This document shows positions 55,558 to 64,000 of a stretch of DNA of 64,000 nt, one piece after another. Each line of letters opens with the position of its first letter. Within the stretch, counting starts at the first letter, position 1. Below the pieces are notes generated by a model, which had not been told where the DNA came from, did not search any database, and saw nothing but the letters and a program-made list of their open reading frames with translations. The DNA comes from Caenispirillum salinarum AK4 (GTDB lineage: Bacteria; Pseudomonadota; Alphaproteobacteria; Rhodospirillales; Rhodospirillaceae): NCBI RefSeq assembly GCF_000315795.1, contig NZ_ANHY01000019.1:115047-179046 (forward strand), in the 5' to 3' direction. The translations under genes were made by a program, and so were the position numbers.

Positions 55558-55606
55558 ACCCCCTGGCGTGGGCGATGGGGCAAGTATCGCCCGGCCCGCC
55601 GGGGGT
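55558..55606 (-). other. Imperfect hairpin covering the qhpR ribosome-binding site
   Basis: ACCCCC (55,558-55,563) and GGGCGA (55,570-55,575) pair with GGGGGT (55,601-55,606) and TCGCCC (55,587-55,592). On the minus strand it follows the hydrolase gene and its last arm contains the G-run used as ribosome-binding site by qhpR, so it may limit read-through or translation. Confidence 0.5.
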
Positions 55607-55633
55607 ATCAAGACGCGGAAAGTCGTAGACCGT

Positions 55634-57670
55634 TCACACAAGGTCGCGCGGCAACCGGCGCTTCCAATTTTCGGAGAACACACGCTCTTCGCCCTCGAAG
55701 GCGTCCAGGCTGGCGTGGATGGTGAAGTGGGTCGCATCGCACGTCAGCACCGTGCGGGTGCGCGTCAGCACGTCCCATCCCGCGCGACGGAAACGGCGTT
55801 CCGTGCGGGTTTCGCCCCGGGCGGTTGAGACGTCCTCGGCGCGGACCGTGTACCAGTCCCAGGTACGGTCGGTGATCTCCATGTCGGCATCGGGCAGGCG
55901 CCAGACGCCCTCGTCCTTGATGATCTCCAGCGTCGATTCCTCGTTGGCGAGATCGCGGTGAACCAGCCAATTGTGGTGCGGCGCCTCCACGGTTTCCCGC
56001 GCGGCCGGCGGCGCGCCCTCGGGCTCCTCGAACCCGACACGGGCATCATCCTCCTCGGCCGACGGGCGCTCGGGCAGGATGAGGGTCGACTCCAGCGGGT
56101 AGACCGTCAGCGTCGCCGGCTCGGGCGGCGTCCACGCCAGCGGGAAATAGGAACTCGACAGCGACAGCCGCAGCTTGTGGCCTTTGGGAAACCGGTGGCC
56201 GATGGCGTTGAGCCGCACGGAGACGCGATACCGCCGCCCGGGCTCCAGCGGCGCCGGATGCTCGTTGCCCTCGCGGTGGGTGAGGTTCAGCAGGCCGTAG
56301 GAAACGCGGGTCACCCGCCCGTCGGGAGCCACGTCCGAGAGCCGGGCGGCGACCATGGCGACGGGCTTGTCGGACGCCACTTCCAGTTCCGCCACCGGGC
56401 GCCCCAGGATATCCACGGCCTCGTCCAGGGCCGGCGTTTCGTAGACGAGGGCGCCGCCGTCCTCCTCCCGCTGGTCATAGGGCAGGTCCGGCGCATAGGT
56501 GTAGGACGCCCACTTGCCGGCGAACAGTCCGACACTCAACGGCGAGCGCAGAAGCTGCGCCGGCGCTTCGCCGTCCCGTCGGTCGTTGCCGTTGCCCTGG
56601 GTGCACAGGCGGCCCGGCGCCATGGGCAGGCGTCGCTCGGCAAGGCGCGGCGACGGCCAAACGGCCTCCGCCACCCAGCGGCCCGGACGCTCCGCGTACG
56701 ATGAGCCGGGCGGCATCCAGTCCTGGAGCCACGCGCGCAGCATGGGCTCGTCCATGATCCCGGTTTCCGCGCCCTTGAGCCAGTAGTCCCACCAGCGGGT
56801 CATCTCCTGAAGGAAGCCGATGGCGGGACCGGGCTTGCCCAGGTGCGGATACTTGTGCCCCCACGGCCCGACCAGGCCCAGGCGCGGCACCTCCAGCCCT
56901 TCCAGCAGGCGGAAGACGGCGTTGGTGTAGCCGTCCGCCCAGCCGCCGACGGCCATGACCGGGCAGCGCACCGCGCTGAAGTCCTCGCACACCGAGCCGT
57001 GCTTCCAGTAGTCGTCGCGGCGCTGGTGGGCGAGCCAGGTTGCAAGCCAGAGGCCGCTGCCGCGCAGGCGGTCCATCCACATCTCCCGCCACCGCTCGCC
57101 GACCAGGTCGGGGTCCGGCGGGCAGGTGTTGACCGAGAACATGGTGGTCGCCTCCGACAGATTGTCCGACAGCAGGCAGCCGCCCATGTAGTGCATGTTG
57201 TCGCGGTACAGGTCATCGGTTGAGCAGACGGTGACGACGGCCTTGAGCGCGCGCGGACGGTTGGCTGCGACCTGCAGCGCGTTGAAGCCGCCCCAGGAAA
57301 TACCCATCATGCCGACGTTGCCGTCGCACCAGGGCTGGGCCGCCATCCACTCGATGGCCGCGCAGCCGTCGTCCATTTCCTCCTGCCGGTACTGGTCGGT
57401 CATCACGCCGTCGGACTCGCCGCTGCCCCGGATGTCGAGGCGCACGCAGGCATAGCCCTGCCCGGCCAGCCAGCGGTGGGTGATCTCGTCGCGCTCCCGC
57501 GTCAGGTCGCGCTTGCGGTACGGGATGTATTCCAGGATGCCCGGCACCGGCGCGCTCTCGGCGTCCTCGGGCAGCCAGATGCGGGCCGCCAGCCGCGTGC
57601 CGTCGGAACCGGGAAGCGTCACGTGCTCGATGCACCGCACGCGGCGCGGGAAGTCCGTGACCGTGTGCAT
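55634..57670 (-). CDS. CocE/NonD-type hydrolase (X-Pro dipeptidyl-peptidase S15 family)
   Basis: A 678-residue alpha/beta hydrolase. The nucleophile is Ser125 in GISWGGFNAL; RLDIRGSGESDG and the oxyanion-side GILEYIPYRKRDLT precede it. The C-terminal half is the jelly-roll domain of the S15/CocE family (VTRVSYGLLNLTHREGNEHPAPLEPG, HRFPKGHKLRLSLSSSYFPL). Family members cut amide or ester bonds, including aminopeptidase, glutaryl-acylase and cocaine-esterase activities. It starts four bases after the ATP-grasp gene, so the two are co-expressed. The substrate is unknown. Confidence 0.88.
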   Translation of the reverse strand: MHTVTDFPRRVRCIEHVTLPGSDGTRLAARIWLPEDAESAPVPGILEYIPYRKRDLTRERDEITHRWLAGQGYACVRLDIRGSGESDGVMTDQYRQEEMDDGCAAIEWMAAQPWCDGNVGMMGISWGGFNALQVAANRPRALKAVVTVCSTDDLYRDNMHYMGGCLLSDNLSEATTMFSVNTCPPDPDLVGERWREMWMDRLRGSGLWLATWLAHQRRDDYWKHGSVCEDFSAVRCPVMAVGGWADGYTNAVFRLLEGLEVPRLGLVGPWGHKYPHLGKPGPAIGFLQEMTRWWDYWLKGAETGIMDEPMLRAWLQDWMPPGSSYAERPGRWVAEAVWPSPRLAERRLPMAPGRLCTQGNGNDRRDGEAPAQLLRSPLSVGLFAGKWASYTYAPDLPYDQREEDGGALVYETPALDEAVDILGRPVAELEVASDKPVAMVAARLSDVAPDGRVTRVSYGLLNLTHREGNEHPAPLEPGRRYRVSVRLNAIGHRFPKGHKLRLSLSSSYFPLAWTPPEPATLTVYPLESTLILPERPSAEEDDARVGFEEPEGAPPAARETVEAPHHNWLVHRDLANEESTLEIIKDEGVWRLPDADMEITDRTWDWYTVRAEDVSTARGETRTERRFRRAGWDVLTRTRTVLTCDATHFTIHASLDAFEGEERVFSENWKRRLPRDLV

Positions 57671-57674
57671 GGCT

Positions 57675-59000
57675 CTAGAACCTCTTCTTCTCGAACTGGA
57701 TCTGCTCGAAGGTGCCGCCGTCGGAAAACTTGAACCCCAGCATGTCGGCGGCCTGCTGGTAGTTTTCCAGAAGCGTGTCCTGGTCCTTGGCGCCCAGGTA
57801 AAGGTCGGCGCACTCGAAGGAATAGCTGTCCTGGTCGCGCAGGTCCGACAGGCGCTCGCCTTCCTTGACGCTGATCTTGACCTTGGCGCCGGGGAACCGC
57901 TCGAGCACCGCGCGGATTTCGTCCTCGCTCGGCACCCGCTCCACCACGGCGTCCTTGTAGCGCCGCAGCAGGAACTTTGCGGCCTGCTTGTAGCGGCCTT
58001 CGTCGCGGCAATAGGCCGGATCGCGCCCCAGCGCCAAATCGATGGCGACCTGATGGTTGGAGGCGCCCTCGGTCATGATGAGCTGTTCACTGTGGGACTG
58101 GGAGATGCGCGTGTTGACCTCCAGCACGCCGATCTCGTCGGTTTCGTCGTCCCAGAAGAACTCGATGCCGAAGGGCTGGTTGTCGTAGCCGATGTGGGCC
58201 ATCAGCGCCTTCGTCGCCTCCAGCATGCGGTCGCGGATGCGCTGCGGCCAGTGGGACGGCAGTTCGTAGCGGGTGAAGCTTTTCTTTTCCGTGTCCTTCA
58301 CGCAGTCGACGATGATGTGGATGGCGACGTGGCCCTCGTGGACATAGCCCTCCAGCCCGCACTGCTTCCCCTTGATGATCTGCTCGGCGATCATGTGGTT
58401 GCCGTCGACCTTGGCGATGTCGTCGGGCAGGTCGGCGTGCTTGAGGATCTCGTTGAAGGGCTCGCCCAGCCGCCGGATGTTCTTGCGGATGGTCGGCAGC
58501 ACCTCGTAGAAATCGTCGGCCTTGTCGATGCGGTAGCCCAGCGTGGAACTGAACCCCTTGATGGGCTTCACCCAGAAGGGATAGGGCACGTTGATCCCCT
58601 CCAGCGGATCGTCGGCGAAGGGGTCGATGGCCGCGAACTCGGGCGTCAGGTTGGGGATCGCCTCGCGCTGCATCACCCGCGCCCAGTACTTGTGCTCGCA
58701 CTTCAGCACAGCCTCCAGCGATGCCGAGCGCAGGCCGTGGCGGCGGCAGATGATGGGCTGGATTGTGCTGGCCGGAAAGTCCCAGTGGGTAATGAGGCCG
58801 TGCACCGGGCCGTCGAAGTCGCGCAGGGTGGCGTCGGCTTCATCGATCATCTTGGGGATGTCGTACTTCTTGGGCTGCACCACCTCGTTATGGTCGAGCA
58901 CGCCGTGGAATTCATACTCCTCGTCCCCGCGAACACATTTCGCCTGTTCCAGATGAAAGGGATCGAGGCCGAAGACGAAGATGTTTTTCTCGTCGGGCAA
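57675..59000 (-). CDS. ATP-grasp carboxylate ligase-like protein
   Basis: A 441-residue protein with an ATP-grasp fold: an N-terminal pre-ATP-grasp domain (NIFVFGLDPFHLEQAKCV), FWVKPIKGFSSTLGYRI for the nucleotide lysine, MIAEQIIKGKQCGLEGYV, and the metal-binding FGIEFFWDDETDEIGVLEVNTRIS. Such enzymes join a carboxylate to an amine or thiol via an acyl phosphate. The start proposed is TTG at 59,000, seven bases after a consensus GGAGGG; the GTG at 59,042 has no ribosome-binding site. It is paired with the hydrolase, so one may make and the other cut the same type of bond. Product unknown. Confidence 0.8.
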   Translation of the reverse strand: MPDEKNIFVFGLDPFHLEQAKCVRGDEEYEFHGVLDHNEVVQPKKYDIPKMIDEADATLRDFDGPVHGLITHWDFPASTIQPIICRRHGLRSASLEAVLKCEHKYWARVMQREAIPNLTPEFAAIDPFADDPLEGINVPYPFWVKPIKGFSSTLGYRIDKADDFYEVLPTIRKNIRRLGEPFNEILKHADLPDDIAKVDGNHMIAEQIIKGKQCGLEGYVHEGHVAIHIIVDCVKDTEKKSFTRYELPSHWPQRIRDRMLEATKALMAHIGYDNQPFGIEFFWDDETDEIGVLEVNTRISQSHSEQLIMTEGASNHQVAIDLALGRDPAYCRDEGRYKQAAKFLLRRYKDAVVERVPSEDEIRAVLERFPGAKVKISVKEGERLSDLRDQDSYSFECADLYLGAKDQDTLLENYQQAADMLGFKFSDGGTFEQIQFEKKRF

Positions 59001-59087
59001 GACGTTTCCCTCCGTCAGTGTCTGGTACGGACGGAACGCCACCCGATGGAAGAAGGAGGCAAGACAGTCTGTTTTGCAGATGTCTCG

Positions 59088-59873
<786 letters not shown>

Positions 59874-59880
59874 GCGAGAA

Positions 59881-59922
59881 GGCTCCGGCCGTTGGCGGTG
59901 TCCCGCATCAACGGCCGGAGCC
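59881..59922 (-). terminator. Strong hairpin after dabA, terminator-like
   Basis: A perfect 13-bp stem, GGCTCCGGCCGTT (59,881-59,893) with its complement at 59,910-59,922, and a 16-base loop, starting 10 bases after the dabA stop and followed by TTCTCG on the minus strand. The T-tract is weak. Its last arm holds the GGAG of the DUF1264 gene. Confidence 0.65.
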
Positions 59923-59932
59923 GGATCAAGGC

Positions 59933-62419
59933 TCAGCGGGCTTCCGCCACCCACCGCCCGGCGGCGGCCCGGCGGCGGATGGTGCCGTCGTCGTGGAGCG
60001 CGCAGAGCGTCAGCCAGCCGTTGTCCACCAGCGCGCGGACAGCGGCGTGCTTTTCCAGCACCTTGTCCATCTCCGCTTCCGGCGCGGCGACCACCACCGT
60101 CAGGCGGATGGGCTCGTGCACCAGTTTCTCGCCGTCGTGGACGGACTGCCACGGCAGGCCCGTGCGCAGGTCGCCGCCGTTGCCCTCCAGCACGCCGAGC
60201 GTCCCCACCACGTTGTGCAGCACCTTGTCGCCGCTGCCAAACGCCCGGTTGTTCACGGTGGAGCCGTAGTACTGAAGGCTGATCCAGCTCGCCACCACCA
60301 TGGGCGCGGTCAGGATCAGTTCCAGCACTCCGAAGCCCAGGTCCTTGCGCCAGTCGTAATCGTGCAGGAACACCCGGCCGTCCAGGTCGATGCCCCGGGT
60401 CACCGACCGGGGCGCGGCGATGAAGCCCCGGTTGCCGGCCAATCCCCACTCGGGCCGCACCTGGGCCCAGTCCTTCGCCCGCTCGCGCACCTTGGCGTCG
60501 AGAGCGGCGTCGGACGCGCCGGCCAGGCCCAGCTTGTCCGCCCGCATCCGCCGCGCCTTGGCCGAGGCCTCGGCCAGTCGCGCTTCCAGGGCCGCAACGT
60601 CCGTCTTGTGGCTGTGCGGCACCCCGGCGGTGTCGAACAGGCGCACGTCGTCAGTGGTGGTGTCGTGCAGGGCCGCCATCACCCAGGTGTCGTCGGGAAT
60701 GACGATGCCCCGCGCCGTAAGCCCGGCCCGCACATGCGGGTCGTTGAGCAGCATGGCCGCCACCCGCGCGTTGGCGTCACCCGCATGGCCGCCGCAGGCA
60801 CCGCAGTCCAGGCCGGTGGCGTGCGGGTTGTTGACCGTGGTGCTGCCGTGGCCGGCCAGCACCAGCAGCCGTGCGAAGCCGTCCGTCAGCGACATGGCGC
60901 GCAGGACCGTTTCCGCCGCGTCCACCCGCTGGTCCGGCGTCATGCCGGTGTGGCCGTGCGGCTCCAGCGTCGGCGTGCGGCAGGCGGCATGGTGGCTCGA
61001 CAGGCCCGCCGTCGCCGGGTCGGGCACCGGGCGGCTGAGCTTCAGCGAGTCGCCCGCCAGCCGGCCGATGTAGCCGAGCCCCATGGTCTCGACGAACACG
61101 AAGGACGATACCGCCTGCATCTTGAAGGCCTTCCACGCCTTCGCCAGCCGGCGCTTGAGCGTCCGGCTGTCCGCGACCGCGGTGGCGTCGGCGCCGTCAA
61201 CCGTTTCCCGCACGGTCACCTTGGGCGCCAGCAGCACCGGGCAGCGCGCCCCGGCTTCGCCGCCGCCGAGCGGCTCCAGTTCCAGCGCCACGCCGAAGAA
61301 GCCCGCGAAGCCCGAGGTCCGCGCGCCGGGCATCACGTCCTCAAGCGCCCGGCGGTAGACCTCCGACCGCACGTCGATACAGAAGATCGCGTGGACGTCG
61401 GGCCGGGCCGACGGCTCGGGCGACGAGGGGCCCGACAGGGCCGCCACCAGTTCGCGCCGCGCGGCGATGTCGAAGGCCTCCTGCGCCAGGGCGTCCAGGC
61501 GGGTGTCGGTGTCGGCCGCTTCCGCCGCCGGATCGGTGGCGCACGCCAGAGCCTCCCGCCAGGCGGAGCGCAGGGCATCGTCGGCGTGGGTCCGATAGAG
61601 CGCCTGCTCCCACGCCAGCCGGATCGCCAGGATGTGCACCGGCAGGGTCAACTCGCGCCCCTGAAGCCCCGCCTGCCAGGCGTGATAGCGGGCATAGGCC
61701 GCCCAGCCGGCCACGTCGGCGAGCGCCCGGTGCAGGACGTCCGCCACCGCATCGGCGGGAACCTCCAGCACCTCCAGCGCCGTGGCGACGGCGGCCTGGG
61801 GATCGTCCGGCAGGTCGGTCAGCGCCGCCCGCAGACCGGTCCAGCCCAGCGCATCAGGCGTGCGGTCGGCGGCGGCGGCGTGCTTCCAGGCCTCGAAGGC
61901 CGGCAGGTCGCGCCAGGGCAGCACCCACGACGCCTGCCCCTCGTCGAACCAGGCCGCGCACCAGCGAGAGACCTGCTCCCGCGCCATCTCCGCCGCCTCC
62001 GGCCCGACCAGGGCGGAGACGGTGGGCACCACCGGCCGGGCGCCGATGGGCGCGTGCGTCAGCGCCTCGCGCAGGGCGGCGGCGGTCTGCGGCAGGCCAT
62101 GGGCGTCGGACGCGCGATCCAGCGCCGTCTCCAGGTCGGCGTCGGTGATCCGGCCCGCCGCGATCTGCTCCCCATACCAGCCGCGCGGCATGAGCATGGT
62201 TTCGCCGGTGGTCCGCCGCAGGGTGGTGGCGGCCTCGGCGAAGGGCTTCTCCGCCAGCCCCAGGAAGGGGTTCACGGCGACGAAGTGCTTGAGCGGCCAC
62301 AGCGGCGCCACCCGGTCGCAGGCGGCCTTCACCGCCTCTGCGACGGCTTCGGGCGTCGGCTTGGTCTCGACGGAGGCGGCCGCCTCGGCGAACTTGAGGG
62401 CGTGGGTCTGGAACGTCAT
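59933..62419 (-). CDS. dabA: DabA (DUF2309), inorganic carbon uptake subunit
   Basis: An 828-residue protein of the DAB complex, which couples an ion gradient to trapping of CO2 as bicarbonate using a beta-carbonic-anhydrase-like zinc site. The proposed site residues are present: Cys347 and Asp349 in FCIDVRSE, His524 in LAGHGSTTVNNP and Cys539 in GLDCGACGGH. WPLKHFVAVNPFLG near residue 42 is another family mark. No transmembrane helix stands out, as expected for a peripheral subunit. It starts three bases after dabB. In a heterotroph such a system would support anaplerotic carboxylation or growth at low CO2; autotrophy cannot be judged here. Confidence 0.93.
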   Translation of the reverse strand: MTFQTHALKFAEAAASVETKPTPEAVAEAVKAACDRVAPLWPLKHFVAVNPFLGLAEKPFAEAATTLRRTTGETMLMPRGWYGEQIAAGRITDADLETALDRASDAHGLPQTAAALREALTHAPIGARPVVPTVSALVGPEAAEMAREQVSRWCAAWFDEGQASWVLPWRDLPAFEAWKHAAAADRTPDALGWTGLRAALTDLPDDPQAAVATALEVLEVPADAVADVLHRALADVAGWAAYARYHAWQAGLQGRELTLPVHILAIRLAWEQALYRTHADDALRSAWREALACATDPAAEAADTDTRLDALAQEAFDIAARRELVAALSGPSSPEPSARPDVHAIFCIDVRSEVYRRALEDVMPGARTSGFAGFFGVALELEPLGGGEAGARCPVLLAPKVTVRETVDGADATAVADSRTLKRRLAKAWKAFKMQAVSSFVFVETMGLGYIGRLAGDSLKLSRPVPDPATAGLSSHHAACRTPTLEPHGHTGMTPDQRVDAAETVLRAMSLTDGFARLLVLAGHGSTTVNNPHATGLDCGACGGHAGDANARVAAMLLNDPHVRAGLTARGIVIPDDTWVMAALHDTTTDDVRLFDTAGVPHSHKTDVAALEARLAEASAKARRMRADKLGLAGASDAALDAKVRERAKDWAQVRPEWGLAGNRGFIAAPRSVTRGIDLDGRVFLHDYDWRKDLGFGVLELILTAPMVVASWISLQYYGSTVNNRAFGSGDKVLHNVVGTLGVLEGNGGDLRTGLPWQSVHDGEKLVHEPIRLTVVVAAPEAEMDKVLEKHAAVRALVDNGWLTLCALHDDGTIRRRAAAGRWVAEAR

Positions 62420-62422
62420 GGA

Positions 62423-63931
62423 TCAGGCTCCCTTGATCGCGGGCCACGCCCGGGTGACCAGCCGGTTGAACAGGGTGTTGAGGTAAAGACCGTTGAGCAG
62501 GTGGACGTAGAGCACCCGGAGGCTCCGCGGCGTGCGGCCCGTGGCGACGGCGTTCTGAAGCAGCAGCACCGCGCCAAAGCCCGCGATCATCACCGCCGCG
62601 ATCCACGGCGCCCCCACCGGAACCGCCTGGGCGGCGAGTGCGTTGGAGGCAAGCCAGGCGGTGCCGCTTTGAAGCGCGAAGTAGACCACCGCCAGCACCG
62701 CGCCCAGGCCAAGGCCCCGCAGGGCGGCGGCGGGGCGGAAGGCGCCGGTGCCGCCGGTGCGCACCATCATGTGCGCCAGGCCCATCACCAGAACCGCGCC
62801 CAGGACGAAGGCGCCGGGGTTGCCGCTCGCGCTGGTGCCGATCAGCGCGCCGGCGCCCGCCGTCAGCCCGACCGCCACCGCCAGCGCCGCGCCCAGGTGC
62901 CAGGCCTTGGCGGGCTTCCCGCCGCCAACGCCCGCGGTGGCCCGCGTCAGGTCGACGATGGAGCCGGCCGACAGGAAGGCGTGCGCCTTGTAGAGCGAGT
63001 GCGCCACGATGTGCAGCAATGCCGCGCCGAAGGCTCCCAGGCCGCACTGAAGCAGCATGAAGCCCATCTGGGCGATGGTGGACCACGCCAAGGCCCCTTT
63101 CACCGCCGACTGCGTCAGCATCACCAGCGAGGCGAACAGGGCCGTCACGCCGCCCACCACCGCCAGCAGCAGCAGCGTCCCGCCCGACAGGCTCACCACG
63201 TCCGAGAGCCGCAGGATCAGGAAGCCGCCGGCGTTGATGATGCCCGCGTGCAGCAGGGCGGAGACCGGCGTGGGCGTCTCCATCACCTCGGTCAGCCAGC
63301 CGTGCACCGGCATCTGGGCGGACTTGATGAGCGCCGCGAGCGCCAGCAGCACCGCGATCCCGGTCACCGCGCCCGTAACCTCGGCGCCGGCCATCGCCTG
63401 CGCGGCCGGGAAGATCACCGCGAAATCCAGGCTTCCGAATACCGCGAGCGTCAACCCGACGACGGCCAGCATGGCGACATCGCCCATGCGGCTGATGACG
63501 GCCTTCTTGCGGGCCGCCAGCCGGGCCGCAGGACGATTGGGGAAAAACACCAGCAGCCGGTGCAGGCACAGGCTGGTGGCGATCCAGGCCAGCGCCAGCT
63601 GCGCTAGGTTGGTCGCGACGATCAGCCCCAGCACCGCCGCCAGTGTCAGGCTCAGCCACTTGAAGAAGCGGCCCTGGCGCCGCTCGCCCAGCAGGTAGGT
63701 GCGGCTGTAGGCCATCACGACGAGGCCGATGAAGCCCACCAGCACCACCATGATGGCCGACAGCGCGTCGATGCGCGCCCCGATGCCGATGCCGTAGGGG
63801 CCGCTCACGCCCGCCGTCAGCGCCGCGCCCGACACCACCAGGGCGCCGGCAGCCAGCAGCGCCGCGCCCAGGGCGCCGCCGGCGGCAAAAACGGCGGCGC
63901 GCGCCATGGCGGCCGGTGCGGCGTCGGCGCG
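62423..63931 (-). CDS. dabB: DabB, NuoL-like membrane subunit (5' end unreliable)
   Basis: A polytopic protein of the NADH-quinone oxidoreductase subunit L/MrpA family that couples DabA to a cation gradient. About 13 helices are visible with IKSAQMPVHGWLTEVMETPTPVSALLHAGIINAGGFLI, the core lysine-glutamate antiporter signature, and LLHIVAHSLYKAHAFLSAGS. The upstream end runs into a G/C homopolymer at 63,934, so the true start is lost. An in-frame ATG at 63,907 (MARAAVFAAGG) could begin a 494-residue product, but the first helix is probably missing. The last residues overlap nothing; dabA follows by three bases. Confidence 0.85.
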   Translation of the reverse strand, partial: RADAAPAAMARAAVFAAGGALGAALLAAGALVVSGAALTAGVSGPYGIGIGARIDALSAIMVVLVGFIGLVVMAYSRTYLLGERRQGRFFKWLSLTLAAVLGLIVATNLAQLALAWIATSLCLHRLLVFFPNRPAARLAARKKAVISRMGDVAMLAVVGLTLAVFGSLDFAVIFPAAQAMAGAEVTGAVTGIAVLLALAALIKSAQMPVHGWLTEVMETPTPVSALLHAGIINAGGFLILRLSDVVSLSGGTLLLLAVVGGVTALFASLVMLTQSAVKGALAWSTIAQMGFMLLQCGLGAFGAALLHIVAHSLYKAHAFLSAGSIVDLTRATAGVGGGKPAKAWHLGAALAVAVGLTAGAGALIGTSASGNPGAFVLGAVLVMGLAHMMVRTGGTGAFRPAAALRGLGLGAVLAVVYFALQSGTAWLASNALAAQAVPVGAPWIAAVMIAGFGAVLLLQNAVATGRTPRSLRVLYVHLLNGLYLNTLFNRLVTRAWPAIKGA

Positions 63932-63933
63932 GC

Positions 63934-63987
<54 letters not shown>

Positions 63988-64000
63988 ACCGGCCCACCCA

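Noticed and set aside
57162..57172. TTGTCCGACAG inside the CocE-type hydrolase gene
   Set aside because: One half-site is broken and it lies in the middle of a conserved coding region; probably chance.
59993..63607. 1,204-codon plus-strand open frame opposite dabA-dabB
   Set aside because: Composition is Arg/Gly/His/Gln-rich without family motifs, and the opposite strand encodes two clear DAB subunits.

Overview
The window is high-GC, densely packed DNA, most likely a chromosomal contig end from a denitrifying alphaproteobacterium. A Rhodospirillales-type organism fits: cytochrome cd1 nitrite reductase, the alphaproteobacterial (C4) 5-aminolevulinate synthase, a quinohemoprotein amine dehydrogenase and the general gene style all point there. 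The lineage is an inference from gene content, not from a marker gene.

Positions 1-25,752 are a denitrification island. On the minus strand (1-5,522) lie the start of an unidentified gene, an amide/urea-type binding protein, a hemerythrin, an NnrS-like membrane protein, a DUF2249 protein, a DUF454 protein and hemA. On the plus strand (5,732-13,350) come a CbiX-like chelatase, norCB with a DUF4142 protein, and norQDEF with a NorF-like subunit. A membrane diguanylate cyclase (13,449-15,134) separates these from the nir operon, read leftwards as nirS-E-C-F-D-L-G-H-J-N (24,227 to 15,210). This operon makes the enzyme and its heme d1 cofactor. Two tandem Crp/Fnr regulators follow. Five TTGA-N6-TCAA boxes precede hemA, cbiX, norC, norQ and nirS. 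At four of them the distance to a CAnnnT -10 element is identical, so heme supply, NO reduction and nitrite reduction look like one NO/oxygen-responsive regulon.

Positions 26,060-45,685 hold CoA-ester metabolism. First come an amidase, a 3-hydroxyacyl-CoA dehydrogenase and a large acyl-CoA dehydrogenase (minus strand), with an SDR divergent from them. Then follows a probable GntR/FadR-type regulon: the regulator; a leftward operon of an APH-type kinase, an ACAD10/11-type acyl-CoA dehydrogenase, an SDR and a thioesterase; a quinone oxidoreductase; and a rightward Liv-type ABC transporter with a CoA ligase and a phosphatase. A shared TTGTC-N-GACAA palindrome sits at the start of three of these transcription units. 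The kinase plus ACAD pair resembles the LvaA/LvaC chemistry for 4-hydroxyacyl-CoA, so uptake and breakdown of a 4-hydroxy or 4-keto acid is a testable guess.

Positions 45,957-55,552 are a complete quinohemoprotein amine dehydrogenase (qhp) cluster: flavin monooxygenase qhpG (divergent), qhpA-D-C-B-E-F, and the AraC-type regulator qhpR (convergent). The gamma subunit carries every cross-linking residue at the published spacing behind a 28-residue leader.

Positions 55,634-64,000 contain a CocE-type hydrolase, an ATP-grasp ligase, a DUF1264 (oil-body-associated-like) protein, and the dabA-dabB inorganic carbon uptake pair. The upstream end of dabB runs into an unnatural G16-C38 homopolymer, probably an assembly or sequencing artefact. 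I saw no rRNA, tRNA, CRISPR array, transposase or prophage gene.
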